A stretch of DNA of 64,000 nt from Chitinophagales bacterium (GCA_017303335.1 JAFLBK010000001.1:1121001-1185000); one strand, 5' to 3'. Counted from the first letter of the stretch, positions 28,848 through 37,472 are shown. Notes: generated by a model not told the origin, from the letters alone. Numbers and translations: made by a program.

Positions 28848-29432
28848 ATGTTACAGCCCTCCATGACCAAGAACGACAGCAAGGCCCGTATCTTCATCTT
28901 TACCGTATCGGCCATCGTGTTTGCCGCGGTGGTAGCGCTCAGCCGGATTAAACTGGATGTGGACCTGGGGTTCGACGTACACCTGTTCGCCCTGGCCAAT
29001 GGCATCATCAATTCGGCCGTGGCGGTACTGCTGATCGCCGGTTTGCTTACCGCCAAGCAGAAAAATTACGGGCTGCACAAACGGATCATGATCTTCGCCA
29101 TCCTGCTTTCGGTATTGTTCCTGGTATCGTATATCTGTCATCACCTGTTTGCCGGCGAAACCAAATTCGGCGACTTCAACGGCGACGGAATACTTGGTGT
29201 GGATGAGCAACAACGTGCCGGCAGCATGCGCATGGTATATTACATCATCCTCTTCACCCATATACCGCTGGCGGGCATCATCCTGCCCTTTATCCTCTTC
29301 ACAGCCTACCGGGCGCTTATCGGTGAATACGACAGGCACCGCAAACTGGTTCGCATTACCTGGCCGGTGTGGTTCTATGTAGCCGTAACCGGGGTGCTTG
29401 TGTATTTATTAATAAGCCCCTACTACCAGTAA
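28848..29432 (+). CDS. DUF420 membrane protein with an EF-hand-like loop
   Basis: 194 residues, five helices, of the DUF420/CtaM-like group found beside oxidase genes and thought to help oxidase assembly. Between helices 3 and 4, residues 109-120 read DFNGDGILGVDE: Asp, Asn, Asp at positions 1, 3 and 5, Gly at 6 and Glu at 12, a canonical EF-hand calcium loop. Helix 1 starts after a short Lys-rich leader; a second ATG at codon 6 is possible as the start. Very close to the SCO1 stop, so cotranscribed. Confidence 0.85.
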   Translation: MLQPSMTKNDSKARIFIFTVSAIVFAAVVALSRIKLDVDLGFDVHLFALANGIINSAVAVLLIAGLLTAKQKNYGLHKRIMIFAILLSVLFLVSYICHHLFAGETKFGDFNGDGILGVDEQQRAGSMRMVYYIILFTHIPLAGIILPFILFTAYRALIGEYDRHRKLVRITWPVWFYVAVTGVLVYLLISPYYQ

Positions 29433-29440
29433 GGGCTTAT
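29412..29440. terminator. hairpin over the DUF420 stop, between convergent genes
   Basis: ATAAGCCC and GGGCTTAT form a perfect 8-bp stem around the stop codon. There is no T run, so it may be a weak bidirectional terminator or an RNA 3' end stabiliser. Confidence 0.4.
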
Positions 29441-29464
29441 CGGATAACGAAGACCCAGCCAGGG

Positions 29465-30556
29465 TTAACGTACATTTTCGCAGAGCATCTCTTCGCCTGA
29501 GAAACCCGTGTACCTCACAGTGGACGGACCAAAGGAACTGCCACCCGTATTCTGCTGCTCGATGATCACATACTGCGGAAGTAAATAACATTTCCCGTTA
29601 TTTCCTTTATAAACCAGCTTGGCGGTACGATGCCGGCTGGTAACCACACCGCTGAGTTCATTGCGGTTGATCGTCCACCCATTTTGGGTGAGGACCACTT
29701 TCATGGCAGTACCCTTGAACTCGGCGCTGTATTTACGGTTGAACTCATCCTTTACCAGTTTCTCGAGGGCGGCATCTTTTACCATCGCTTCCGGCAACCG
29801 GAGATTCTTTGTCTTTTCCGCAAGATTCTTGTTCATCGTAGCCTTCATGTTTTCCAGGCTCCCGTTCCTGTTCACGAAATCGCTGATCACTTTGTATTCA
29901 TCCGCAAAGGATTGCTCTTCCGGGAATATCTTTACCGCGGCCTCCCAGTATAACTGGTGATAGCGGGCCAGCCAGTAATTGCCTTCAGCGTCCTCGGCTC
30001 CCGTGCTTTTGGCATTGCTGTTCTCCATCAGCGTGATGGATTGGTTGGTGACGTACACCTGTTTTTCAATAACCGTCTTGGTGCGCCTGATATCCTGTTC
30101 CCGGGGCGTCGTGTTCAGCGCCGTATATTGATCCATGAGGTTGCGATAGTCTTTGAACTTAAATTCCATGACAGGCAGCGTGCTGCTCGATACCTGTATG
30201 CTTATCTCTTCAAAAAGTTTCCGCAGCAACTGGTTGGCCATGACTGTCTTTTGTGTGGGATTGAGGTTGCTGTAATCCGGCTGCGGGGTTGTGGCGCCCG
30301 CGGCCTTCGACCTGACCTTAGCGATCTCGGCCTCCATTTTATCTGTTTTGTAGGAGGGATCTTTTTCTTTTACCTTTTTGAGGTTTGCTTCCAGGAGGGC
30401 TGCCACTTTATCGTATTCTTTTGTTTTCTGCAGGCCCATGGCGGTGGACCAGAAAATCCGGACTTCTGATTTTGCCGGACCTTCATAGATAAAATCCTGC
30501 GCCTGTAACAGAATCGAGAGCATCATACATGCTGCGGTCAGTACGTTTTTCATCAT
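29465..30556 (-). CDS. secreted protein of unknown function
   Basis: 363 residues starting at a double ATG, with a signal peptide ending in ILLQAQ. The body is charged and mainly helical, with a Thr/Pro linker (GATTPQPDYSNLNPTQ) near residue 90. The C-terminal third has strands and the segment KGNNGKCYLLPQYVIIEQQ, with two cysteines (in GKCYLL and MLCENVR) that could form a disulfide. I recognise no family. It stands alone between the convergent DUF420 gene and a divergent unknown gene. A TAGTTTTA box about 20 bp upstream may be the -7 element. Confidence 0.7.
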   Translation of the reverse strand: MMKNVLTAACMMLSILLQAQDFIYEGPAKSEVRIFWSTAMGLQKTKEYDKVAALLEANLKKVKEKDPSYKTDKMEAEIAKVRSKAAGATTPQPDYSNLNPTQKTVMANQLLRKLFEEISIQVSSSTLPVMEFKFKDYRNLMDQYTALNTTPREQDIRRTKTVIEKQVYVTNQSITLMENSNAKSTGAEDAEGNYWLARYHQLYWEAAVKIFPEEQSFADEYKVISDFVNRNGSLENMKATMNKNLAEKTKNLRLPEAMVKDAALEKLVKDEFNRKYSAEFKGTAMKVVLTQNGWTINRNELSGVVTSRHRTAKLVYKGNNGKCYLLPQYVIIEQQNTGGSSFGPSTVRYTGFSGEEMLCENVR

Positions 30557-30799
30557 TGAATTGTTTGTGTAAAACTAGCCATGCGCCCTGTGCCGGTTGA
30601 GTGCTTTTCACCGGCGCCGGCTTTTGTTTGACAATTGTGGATGACTCACCATGTGGAGAGCGAAGAGCGCCCACCCGGCTATGAAGCGGGTTCCCTCACT
30701 TATGAAACCGATCATCGTTTTGGTGAAACGGTTTACCCGGCCCCGGGGTATCGGGTAGCTTCGTACCAAAATTCAACGCCGGCGTACCGGACCAGTCCG

Positions 30800-31303
30800 A
30801 TGCAATTAGTAACCGTAAACAAGCAGGTCTTTGAATTGACCGGCGATGAAGAACAGGTGCGGGGAAGGCTTGCCTATACCAGTCCGGCTTTCGACGACGC
30901 GGTGGTTGAAACAAACGAAACCCTGCTCCTGAACAGTATTGCAACCGGCCTGTGGATCATACATGGCGCCACGGGCGGCAAGAGCAAACTGCGATCCCGC
31001 ATACGGGTGGAAACAGGCTCGGTGATATCGGTGAAACTGATCTCCCGGAAAAGTAAGTACCTGTTCAAACGATCCATGGGCTGGCGCCTGCGGTTTTCAC
31101 TGAGCAATGCCGGGGGCGATGATATACTAACGCTTATTCCGTTGGTGAACTGGTCCAAAGAATCGCACGATTACGTGCTGCAGGTGAACGATGAATATGA
31201 AACGGAGTGTGATTCATTCCTTATCTTACAGGCCGTGCATTGCGCCAATGTGAGTATGAGTATGATGACGGGCGGGCCCGTTCCGGCGCTGGTCAACCTC
31301 TGA
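30800..31303 (+). CDS. hypothetical protein
   Basis: 167 residues from the ATG chosen here; the frame is open 165 bp further upstream to a GTG, but that part lacks protein-like character. The sequence is rich in beta-strand patterns (GRLAYTSPAFDDAVVETNE, RVETGSVISVKLISRKSK) with no signal peptide or membrane helix. No family recognised; a single beta-sandwich domain is likely. The 243-bp gap between it and the divergent upstream gene contains no other gene that I can support; a TAGCTTCG about 30 bp before the ATG could be a -7 box. Confidence 0.55.
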   Translation: MQLVTVNKQVFELTGDEEQVRGRLAYTSPAFDDAVVETNETLLLNSIATGLWIIHGATGGKSKLRSRIRVETGSVISVKLISRKSKYLFKRSMGWRLRFSLSNAGGDDILTLIPLVNWSKESHDYVLQVNDEYETECDSFLILQAVHCANVSMSMMTGGPVPALVNL

Positions 31304-31343
31304 AATCCAGGACGATTCCATTTCTATAACCAGCCAGGGAATC

Positions 31344-33203
31344 ATGAAAAAAACACTGCTTTTAATGACGCTCCTTACAGGGTGTGCGACTGCCCGGTCG
31401 CAACCCGACTGTGATTGTGCCGGCTTCGGCAAGCTGCAGGCGCAAAAACGAACCGACCCTTCATTTAATATAAGAGCCGCCGCGGCGTCGCTTCAACAGA
31501 TGACCGAAGCGGCATGCCTCCCACGCTATTACGAAATGCTGGCCGAAGCGCTGATGATCGAACGCGATCCTGATTCGGCGGAAAGCTGCCTGCAGAAAGC
31601 CGTTGCCTGGTATCAAACAAATAAATGCCCCGTAACCGCTTACCGCAATTATTATCATCAACGGGCGATTCTGCAAAGCAACCGGGGTAATTATACTCAG
31701 TCATTGGAGTTGAGTTTTAAAGAACTCGAACAACTCGAATCGGGCGGCGATAAGTACGACAAAGCCCGCTGCCTGTTGCTGATCGCCACGTCCTTTGACC
31801 GGATGAAGCAATCGGTAAAGGGAATTGAATATACACGCCGTGTGATCCCGATCGTAGAAGAAGTGGACTCCCCCCTGGAAAAAGGCAACCTGCTGTTTGA
31901 TCTTGGGGTTCGCTATCTCTGGCGGTACCAGGATACCAAGAACAAAGCCTTTCTTGATTCGGCGGAGCAGTTCATGAAGAAAGAACTCATAATTGCACGG
32001 GAGCACAATTTTGTATCGCTGCTGCTGAAAGGGTTTAATAAAATGAACGGACTGGCGCACGAACGAAAGGATTACAATACGGCCCTGCTGTACATCGACA
32101 GCAGCCTGGCCCTGTCGGAACGTACCGGCGACCTGGCCCAGCGGGCCACCAGTTTCGGCGACAGGGCGGATGTGTTCATGGAACAGGAGAAATACGCCGA
32201 AGCCAGGCGGTATGCCGATTCCTGCCTGGCCCTGCATCAATTGACCGGGAATCCGGAAACCATCGCCAATGCCTACGCGTTGATCTACGAGATCAGCAAC
32301 CGGTCGGAGAATTACAAGGATGCCGTATGGGCGATGAACGAGTATATCAATATCACCGACAGTTTGACCAACGCCGAAAAATCGAAACAGATCAACGAGC
32401 TGGAAAAAAAATACAACCAGGCCAAAAACGAAAAAACGATCCGGGAACTGGATCAGCAGAAACGCATCTACCTGCTGCTGGCGCTGGCGGGTTTATTAAC
32501 GGCGATTGCCATTGCATTCTTCCTGCGTCAGCAATCGCTGAAACATAAGAAGAATATCCTCGAAACGGAGCAACGCCTCAACCGGGCCCGGATGAATCCC
32601 CATTTCTTCTTCAACGCCTTAACCGCCCTGCAAAAAGCGGCGTTGACAGCGAACGACGGACAAGCGATCGCCAGCAATCTTTCCCGCTTCAGCCATATCA
32701 TGCGGGAAACACTCGAGAATACCTATAAGGAATACGTGACCATCGAACAGGAAATGGAATTTCTCACCGAATACCTGGAAGTGCAGAAGATACGGCTTCC
32801 TCAATCCTTCGGTTATGAAATACAGGCCGGCAAGGAACTGGAGATCGATGACCTGCTGATCCCTTCCATGATCCTGCAGCCTTTTGTCGAGAACAGCATC
32901 GAACATGGATTCGCGGGTGTCGATCACCCGGGCTTTGTTTCGATCCGTTTTGAAATGGCAGGGCAGGAATTGCTTATCCGGATCATGGATAATGGCAAAG
33001 GATTGGGAGGCGGCGCTGTTGCTGCAGGCAGCGGGCATATCAGCCGTGCCAGCCAGATCATCAAGGACCGGATATACCTGCTCAACATCAAACTGAAAAC
33101 AAAGGCAGGTTTCCGCATCGACAACAACCCCAATGGCAACGGCGTGCTTGTTCAGATACATTTGCCTATATTGTATAAAGATCAAATCAAGGTATACGTT
33201 TGA
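31344..33203 (+). CDS. TPR sensor histidine kinase (LytS-type His_kinase domain)
   Basis: 619 residues. The export signal ends near LLTGC, possibly a lipobox, or at ARSQ. Residues 40-340 are TPR-like helical hairpins facing the periplasm, followed by a coiled coil, one membrane helix (LLLALAGLLTAIAIAFFL) and a cytoplasmic His_kinase (PF06580) domain: His420 in RMNPHFFFNAL, N box PFVENSIEHG, and the G box DNGKGLGGG. Such TPR kinases are typical of Bacteroidota and sense unknown cues. The stop overlaps the start of the regulator gene by 4 bp, so the two form one system. Confidence 0.92.
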   Translation: MKKTLLLMTLLTGCATARSQPDCDCAGFGKLQAQKRTDPSFNIRAAAASLQQMTEAACLPRYYEMLAEALMIERDPDSAESCLQKAVAWYQTNKCPVTAYRNYYHQRAILQSNRGNYTQSLELSFKELEQLESGGDKYDKARCLLLIATSFDRMKQSVKGIEYTRRVIPIVEEVDSPLEKGNLLFDLGVRYLWRYQDTKNKAFLDSAEQFMKKELIIAREHNFVSLLLKGFNKMNGLAHERKDYNTALLYIDSSLALSERTGDLAQRATSFGDRADVFMEQEKYAEARRYADSCLALHQLTGNPETIANAYALIYEISNRSENYKDAVWAMNEYINITDSLTNAEKSKQINELEKKYNQAKNEKTIRELDQQKRIYLLLALAGLLTAIAIAFFLRQQSLKHKKNILETEQRLNRARMNPHFFFNALTALQKAALTANDGQAIASNLSRFSHIMRETLENTYKEYVTIEQEMEFLTEYLEVQKIRLPQSFGYEIQAGKELEIDDLLIPSMILQPFVENSIEHGFAGVDHPGFVSIRFEMAGQELLIRIMDNGKGLGGGAVAAGSGHISRASQIIKDRIYLLNIKLKTKAGFRIDNNPNGNGVLVQIHLPILYKDQIKVYV

Positions 33204-33949
33204 CGGTACTGATCATCGATAACGAGAACGGGATACGGGAAACCCTGAAAGAAATGCTGCAGCACCGGCGTGGCGGTACGCTTACCATCGAAGAAGCCGA
33301 TGGCGTGCAAACAGGCCTTGCCAAAATAGCCAGCGTACGCCCGGATATTGTTTTACTGGATGTGGAAATGAATGACGGAACGGGATTCGACCTGATGAAC
33401 CGGGTAGAGGATCCATGCTTTCAATTGATCTTCATCACGGCATATAACCAGTATGCCGTGCAGGCGTTCAGGGTGAGCGCCATCGACTACCTGCTCAAGC
33501 CCATTGACCCGGCGGCGCTCGACGCGGCGCTCGATAAGGCCCAGGGAAAGATCAACAATCAATCCCTGCAGAACCAGTTGAATATATTGCTGCAGCAGTT
33601 CTCCGGAAAGAACCAGGCTCCCGGGCAGATCGTGCTGAAGGATATCGACAAGACCTATTTTGTACGCATCGAGGATATTCTTTACTGCGAAGCCGAGGGC
33701 TCATACACCAAGTTCTACATCAGTAACAGCGAACCCATCTTTGTGTCGCGTAACCTTCGCAGTTACGAAGAGCTGCTGGCGCCTGCCGGTTTTATCCGTA
33801 CGCATCATTCCTGCCTCGTCAATCCCGCCAAGATCCGGATCTACGACCGCAAAACCGATTGCGGAACCCTGGTACTGGAAGGTGGTTATACCATCCCCGT
33901 TTCGCAACGGAAAAAAGATTTTGTGATCCAGTTCCTCGAAGGCAGGTAA
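33200..33949 (+). CDS. LytTR-family response regulator
   Basis: 249 residues starting at TTG within the kinase stop codon (TTGA overlap). Residues 1-120 are a receiver domain with Asp54 in IVLLDVEMNDG as phosphate acceptor and Lys102-like in DYLLKPID. Residues about 140-249 are a LytTR DNA-binding domain (ILYCEAEGSYTKFYISN, then FIRTHHSCLVNPAKI). It should bind direct repeats upstream of target genes on phosphorylation by the TPR kinase. The next gene, an NHL lipoprotein, is a possible target but there is no proof. Confidence 0.93.
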   Translation: MTVLIIDNENGIRETLKEMLQHRRGGTLTIEEADGVQTGLAKIASVRPDIVLLDVEMNDGTGFDLMNRVEDPCFQLIFITAYNQYAVQAFRVSAIDYLLKPIDPAALDAALDKAQGKINNQSLQNQLNILLQQFSGKNQAPGQIVLKDIDKTYFVRIEDILYCEAEGSYTKFYISNSEPIFVSRNLRSYEELLAPAGFIRTHHSCLVNPAKIRIYDRKTDCGTLVLEGGYTIPVSQRKKDFVIQFLEGR

Positions 33950-34041
33950 TGTACGCTCCCTCATTTTTTCGGATCTGAAAACAGGCTTGCATCAACGCAT
34001 CGGCATCAGTTATGAACTTGCCGGGGTCGCTGGTAAAAAGC

Positions 34042-34093
34042 GGTAATTGGCTGTTGGAATATTTCTTCTTTTTACATTCTAAAACCAATTACC
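34042..34093 (+). promoter_or_regulatory. inverted repeat in the leader of the NHL lipoprotein gene
   Basis: GGTAATTGG (34042-34050) and CCAATTACC (34085-34093) are perfect 9-bp inverted arms 34 bp apart. The right arm ends 1 bp before the ATG. In RNA it would bury the translation start; in DNA it could be an operator for a regulator such as the LytTR protein encoded just upstream. Confidence 0.45.
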
Positions 34094-34094
34094 A

Positions 34095-35183
34095 ATGAAA
34101 AAGAACATCTTCCTGTCCCTCGCAGGCTTTTTTGCCCTTGCGATCAGCAGTTGCAAAAAAGACGATGCACCTGCGCCAGCACCCACCCCAACACCCGTCC
34201 CAACGAGCTATGTGGCTACCACCCTTGCCGGCAGTACAGCCGGTTATGTGGATGGAACCGGCGCCGCCGCACAGTTCAATATGCCAACGGGCATTGTTCG
34301 CGACGCCGGCGGAAATCTTTTTGTTTGCGACCGCGACAACAACCGTATCCGCAAGATCACCCCGGCCGGAGTGGTTACCACCTTTGCCGGAAGCGGAGCG
34401 CCGGGTTTTGTGAACGGAACCGGTACAGCCGCACAATTCAATATGCCCTACGGGCTTGCCATCGACCAGGCCGACAACATCTATGTGGCCGACCGGTTTA
34501 ATACAGCGATCCGTAAGATCACCCCGGCGGGTGTTGTTACCACGCTGGCCGGTGGCTCACCGGGTTTCGCCGACGGTACGGGCGCTGCCGCCCAGTTCAA
34601 TGAACTATATGGTATCGCGATTGATGGAAGCGGCAACCTTATCGTTCCCGATTTTTTTAATTACCGCATACGGAAGGTAACTCCGGCGGGCGTGGTTACC
34701 ACGCTGGCAGGAACTGGCTCATCCGGTTTCACCGATGGCCCGGCCAATACAGCCACTTTCCGCAATCCGTTTGGAGCGGCCGTGGATGCCAGTGGCAATG
34801 TGTATGTAGCCGATTATTATAACCACGCCATCCGTAAGATCACCCCGGCGGGCGTTGTGTCTACTGTTGCAGGCAGCGGAACAAGCGGATCGGCAGACGG
34901 TACCGGTTCTGCAGCCAGCTTCCGGCAACCGGCCGCCATTGTCATCGATGGCAGCGGTAACCTCATCGTTTGCGACGCGATGAATAATACAATCAGGAAA
35001 GTAACCCCGGCCGGCGTGGTTACCACAATCCTGGGCAGCAGTACTGCCTCAGGCAACAGCAATGGAACGGGTACAGCGGCGCTGTTCAATAATCCCATCG
35101 GTATCTGCGGGGATTTTGCCAACAATACTTTTTACATCGCTGATCTTTCGAATCACATGATCCGTAAGATCCGGATTCAATAA
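34095..35183 (+). CDS. NHL-repeat lipoprotein
   Basis: 362 residues. Signal with lipobox FALAISSC, a Pro/Ala/Thr linker (DAPAPAPTPTPVPT), then about six NHL-type blades of 54-56 residues, each ending in a variant of NRIRKITPAGVVTT. The blades form a beta-propeller, a protein- or ligand-binding scaffold on the outer membrane surface. The repeats are also alike at DNA level, so the gene may gain or lose blades by recombination. It follows the LytTR regulator by 145 bp and is closed by a strong terminator. Confidence 0.88.
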   Translation: MKKNIFLSLAGFFALAISSCKKDDAPAPAPTPTPVPTSYVATTLAGSTAGYVDGTGAAAQFNMPTGIVRDAGGNLFVCDRDNNRIRKITPAGVVTTFAGSGAPGFVNGTGTAAQFNMPYGLAIDQADNIYVADRFNTAIRKITPAGVVTTLAGGSPGFADGTGAAAQFNELYGIAIDGSGNLIVPDFFNYRIRKVTPAGVVTTLAGTGSSGFTDGPANTATFRNPFGAAVDASGNVYVADYYNHAIRKITPAGVVSTVAGSGTSGSADGTGSAASFRQPAAIVIDGSGNLIVCDAMNNTIRKVTPAGVVTTILGSSTASGNSNGTGTAALFNNPIGICGDFANNTFYIADLSNHMIRKIRIQ

Positions 35184-35226
35184 GAAGAGACGTCACGGGC
35201 CGACGCAACCGTTGGGTTTCTATAGT

Positions 35227-35253
35227 AAGAGCCGGTTTTGCCGGCTCTTTTTT
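35227..35253 (+). terminator. Rho-independent terminator after the NHL gene
   Basis: AGAGCCGG and CCGGCTCT pair around a TTTTG loop, followed by six T. The stem is self-complementary enough to work also for the convergent minus-strand gene, whose stop lies within the T run. Confidence 0.9.
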
Positions 35254-35665
35254 ATAACGCAAGTTCTTTGGAGGGATCCCAGAATCGTTCTTTAAAGCCG
35301 ACGACCGTGTCGTTTTTCACCTTCACCCCGTCTTTTTTCAATAATGCTTCCATGCGTGTGGGCGTACCGAAATGATGTTTGCCGCTGAGGATACCGTTCC
35401 GGTTCACCACCCGCTGCGCAGGCACTTTGGGTTTGGCGGTTCCGGCCGCATTCATGGCCCAGCCAACCATGCGGGCGCTCAACTTTGTACCGAGGTACGC
35501 GGCGATGGCGCCGTACGAGGTAACACGGCCCCTGGGTACCTGCCGTACCACATCGTATACGTCAGCAAAAAAACTGTACTCCCTGGTTGTGCTGCGGGGT
35601 TTTTCTTCGGCCGCTTTCCGGGCCTTTTTTTCAGGAGAGGGGGCTTTGGCTTTTTTCTTTGTCAT
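35252..35665 (-). CDS. alkyltransferase-like (ATL) DNA-binding protein
   Basis: 137 residues. After a Lys/Ala/Pro-rich leader of 28 residues comes the DNA-binding domain of O6-alkylguanine-DNA alkyltransferases (VPRGRVTSYGAIAAYLG). The active-site PCHRV is here P82-A-Q-R-V86, so the acceptor Cys is Ala83 and no methyl transfer is possible. Such ATL proteins bind O6-alkylguanine and hand the lesion to nucleotide excision repair. Its start overlaps the end of the DUF5522 gene by 35 bp in another frame. Confidence 0.88.
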   Translation of the reverse strand: MTKKKAKAPSPEKKARKAAEEKPRSTTREYSFFADVYDVVRQVPRGRVTSYGAIAAYLGTKLSARMVGWAMNAAGTAKPKVPAQRVVNRNGILSGKHHFGTPTRMEALLKKDGVKVKNDTVVGFKERFWDPSKELAL

Positions 35666-35846
35666 GGCCGGCTAAAGATAGCAATTTACTCCGTTTGGGT
35701 TCGGGCACATTCACGTACTTGTAGGGGCAGTGCCGGCAGCCATTCCCGCAGCAATGACCGCGGTCGAGGTGATACTTGGCGGTGAGTACAATAAAACCCT
35801 GTTCATTGTAATAATAATCCGTTCCTTCAATCCAGCTGTTCTTCAT
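35631..35846 (-). CDS. DUF5522 small cysteine-rich protein
   Basis: 71 residues. The conserved stretch around RGHCCGNGCRHCPYKYV has Cys32, Cys33, Cys37 and Cys40 plus a His, a likely metal or Fe-S site, as in the small DUF5522 family. Function unknown. It is embedded between trmB (20-bp overlap) and the ATL gene (35-bp overlap), so all three are one transcript. The last 25 residues are Lys/Ser-rich and may be unstructured. Confidence 0.8.
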   Translation of the reverse strand: MKNSWIEGTDYYYNEQGFIVLTAKYHLDRGHCCGNGCRHCPYKYVNVPEPKRSKLLSLAGHDKEKSQSPLS

Positions 35847-36531
35847 GTTTTAAAATTTCCTGGAGTTCCTGGTCGATGTTCCTGATTTCGGCCGGCAGCG
35901 TAAACCGCAGGTAATGGATGCGGTTGCTTTGGGCGATGTCGAGTTTTTCGTAATGCGTTTTGATCTTCAGTTCTTCCTTTACCTGCGGATCGGCATATAC
36001 GTTGTCGCTGTCTTCAACAATGTTCAATCCATAAAGTTCGGCCACCCGTTTGGTGAAGCGGTAAAGATCGGGTGAATCGGTTTTCAGGTGAATGGATCCG
36101 CCCGGTTTCAGCACCTGCTGGTACAGCCGCAGGAAGCGGGGATGCGTGAGTCGTTTCTTCGCCCGCGAAGTACGCAGCTGCGGATCGGGAAAGGTGAGCC
36201 AGATATCATCTACTTCCGCGTTGGCGAAGTAATCGGTTAGTTTTTCGATCTGTGTACGGAGAAAAGCCGCGTTCGCAAGTTTTTCTTCCTGGCATTGTTT
36301 GGCCCCGATATACATGCGGTTGCCTTTTACATCGATGCCAATAAAATTCCGCTCCGGGTACAGCCGGGCCAACCCTACGGTATACTCACCACGGCCGCAG
36401 GCAAGTTCCAGTATCAGCGGATGGTTGTTTTTGAAATAGCCATGCCATTGGCCCCGCATACCTTCGGGGTATTCGAACGTATTGGAAAAAGAACTGAATT
36501 GAGCGAACCGCAATAACTTCTTTTGTGCCAT
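35827..36531 (-). CDS. trmB: tRNA (guanine-N7)-methyltransferase
   Basis: 234 residues from the ATG (a TTG three codons earlier is less likely). Rossmann methyltransferase with the SAM loop LILELACGRGEYTVGLA, the second acidic motif NFIGIDVKGNRM, and DDIWLTFPDPQ, the tRNA-binding/catalytic Asp region of TrmB. It makes m7G46 in the variable loop of tRNAs. The promoter -7 box ends 6 bp before the ATG, which implies a leaderless mRNA. First gene of a three-gene set with DUF5522 and ATL. Confidence 0.94.
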   Translation of the reverse strand: MAQKKLLRFAQFSSFSNTFEYPEGMRGQWHGYFKNNHPLILELACGRGEYTVGLARLYPERNFIGIDVKGNRMYIGAKQCQEEKLANAAFLRTQIEKLTDYFANAEVDDIWLTFPDPQLRTSRAKKRLTHPRFLRLYQQVLKPGGSIHLKTDSPDLYRFTKRVAELYGLNIVEDSDNVYADPQVKEELKIKTHYEKLDIAQSNRIHYLRFTLPAEIRNIDQELQEILKHEEQLD

Positions 36532-36537
36532 GGGCGG

Positions 36538-36569
36538 CAAAGATAAACCGCTGCGGCAGAATAAACGAA
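36538..36569 (-). promoter_or_regulatory. promoter of trmB (leaderless)
   Basis: On the minus strand TTCG (36569-36566), 20 bp, then TATCTTTG (36545-36538) match the Bacteroidota promoter with one mismatch in the -33 box. Transcription should begin at or within a few bases of the ATG at 36531. It lies back to back with the usp promoter. Confidence 0.65.
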
Positions 36570-36601
36570 CAATGACAGCGCTTAATAAACATCTCTCCCG
36601 G

Positions 36602-36633
36602 TTAGTAAAATCGGGGGCAATAGAGTAGATTTG
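36602..36633 (+). promoter_or_regulatory. promoter of the universal stress protein gene
   Basis: TTAG (36602-36605), 20 bp, then TAGATTTG (36626-36633), one mismatch from the Bacteroidota consensus. The ATG follows 23 bp after the -7 box. Confidence 0.6.
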
Positions 36634-36656
36634 TAGTATAACAAAACAGACTACTT

Positions 36657-37442
36657 ATGACCACCGTTATCGTTCCGGTCGACTTTTCCGAAACATCCCT
36701 CCATGCGGCCCGCTACGCGGCGCAGTTGCTTACCGGGCATTATGGGGTTACCATGATCCTCTACCACAGCTACAGTAAATCGTCCGAAGCGGAAAAGATA
36801 ACTTCGGACCTCGAAGCCCTGAAGGCATTACTGATGAAGGATAACATCGTTAAAATGGAAGTGCTGGCGCATGAGGAAAGCGATTTTGTGGATGGGCTCG
36901 AAAAAGCGGCCCGCCACCGCCGGGCCGACCTGGTCATTATGGGCATTACCGGTAAATCGGCCCTGGCCCAGGTATTCTTCGGAAGCAATACGCTCAAGAT
37001 GGCCGAACGCAAGGTTTGCCCGGTACTGATCGTTCCACAGGATGCCGTGTACCGGCCGCTGAAAAATGTGATGCTTACTTCCGATTTTAAAAACACCGTG
37101 GAAACAACGCCTTCCGTACCGATCAAAGACTTCCTGGATGTGTTTCAGCCACAGCTGCACGTAGTGAATGTCGATAAGGATCATTATATCTCGCTGACCG
37201 AAGATTATGAAAAGGAAAAGCAGTCTTTGCGGGAAATGTTCGCCGCTTATCGCCCCGAATTCTACTTCATGCGCCTGTACGATGTAGACGAAGCCATCAA
37301 CCTCTTTGCCGAAAGCAGGGGTATCGACCTGATCATCGCGATACAGAAAAATCATTCGTTCATCGGCAAACTGCTGAGCGGCAGCCGCACGAAAACCCTC
37401 TCGTATCACAGCAAACTACCGATCCTCGTCATGCACGAATAA
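36657..37442 (+). CDS. tandem-domain universal stress protein
   Basis: 261 residues with two UspA folds. Domain 1 (1-140) begins TVIVPVDFSETSLHAARYA and ends with MGITGKSALAQVFFGSNT, an ATP-binding G-x2-G-type loop followed by the KVCPVLIVP strand. Domain 2 (about 141-261) is more diverged, with GSRTKTLSYHSKLPILVMHE at its end. Such proteins help survival in stress or growth arrest. It has its own promoter and terminator and stands alone. Confidence 0.9.
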   Translation: MTTVIVPVDFSETSLHAARYAAQLLTGHYGVTMILYHSYSKSSEAEKITSDLEALKALLMKDNIVKMEVLAHEESDFVDGLEKAARHRRADLVIMGITGKSALAQVFFGSNTLKMAERKVCPVLIVPQDAVYRPLKNVMLTSDFKNTVETTPSVPIKDFLDVFQPQLHVVNVDKDHYISLTEDYEKEKQSLREMFAAYRPEFYFMRLYDVDEAINLFAESRGIDLIIAIQKNHSFIGKLLSGSRTKTLSYHSKLPILVMHE

Positions 37443-37448
37443 AATGCG

Positions 37449-37472
37449 AACCGGCCAGGGCCGGTTTTTTTA
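37449..37472 (+). terminator. Rho-independent terminator after the usp gene
   Basis: AACCGGC and GCCGGTT form a 7-bp stem with loop CAGG, followed by seven T in total. It runs into the stop codon of the convergent NTPase gene. Confidence 0.88.

Noticed and set aside
34200..35180. Repetitive DNA of the NHL gene as an independent repeat element
   Set aside because: The periodicity follows the protein blades and the frame is intact, so it is internal gene duplication.
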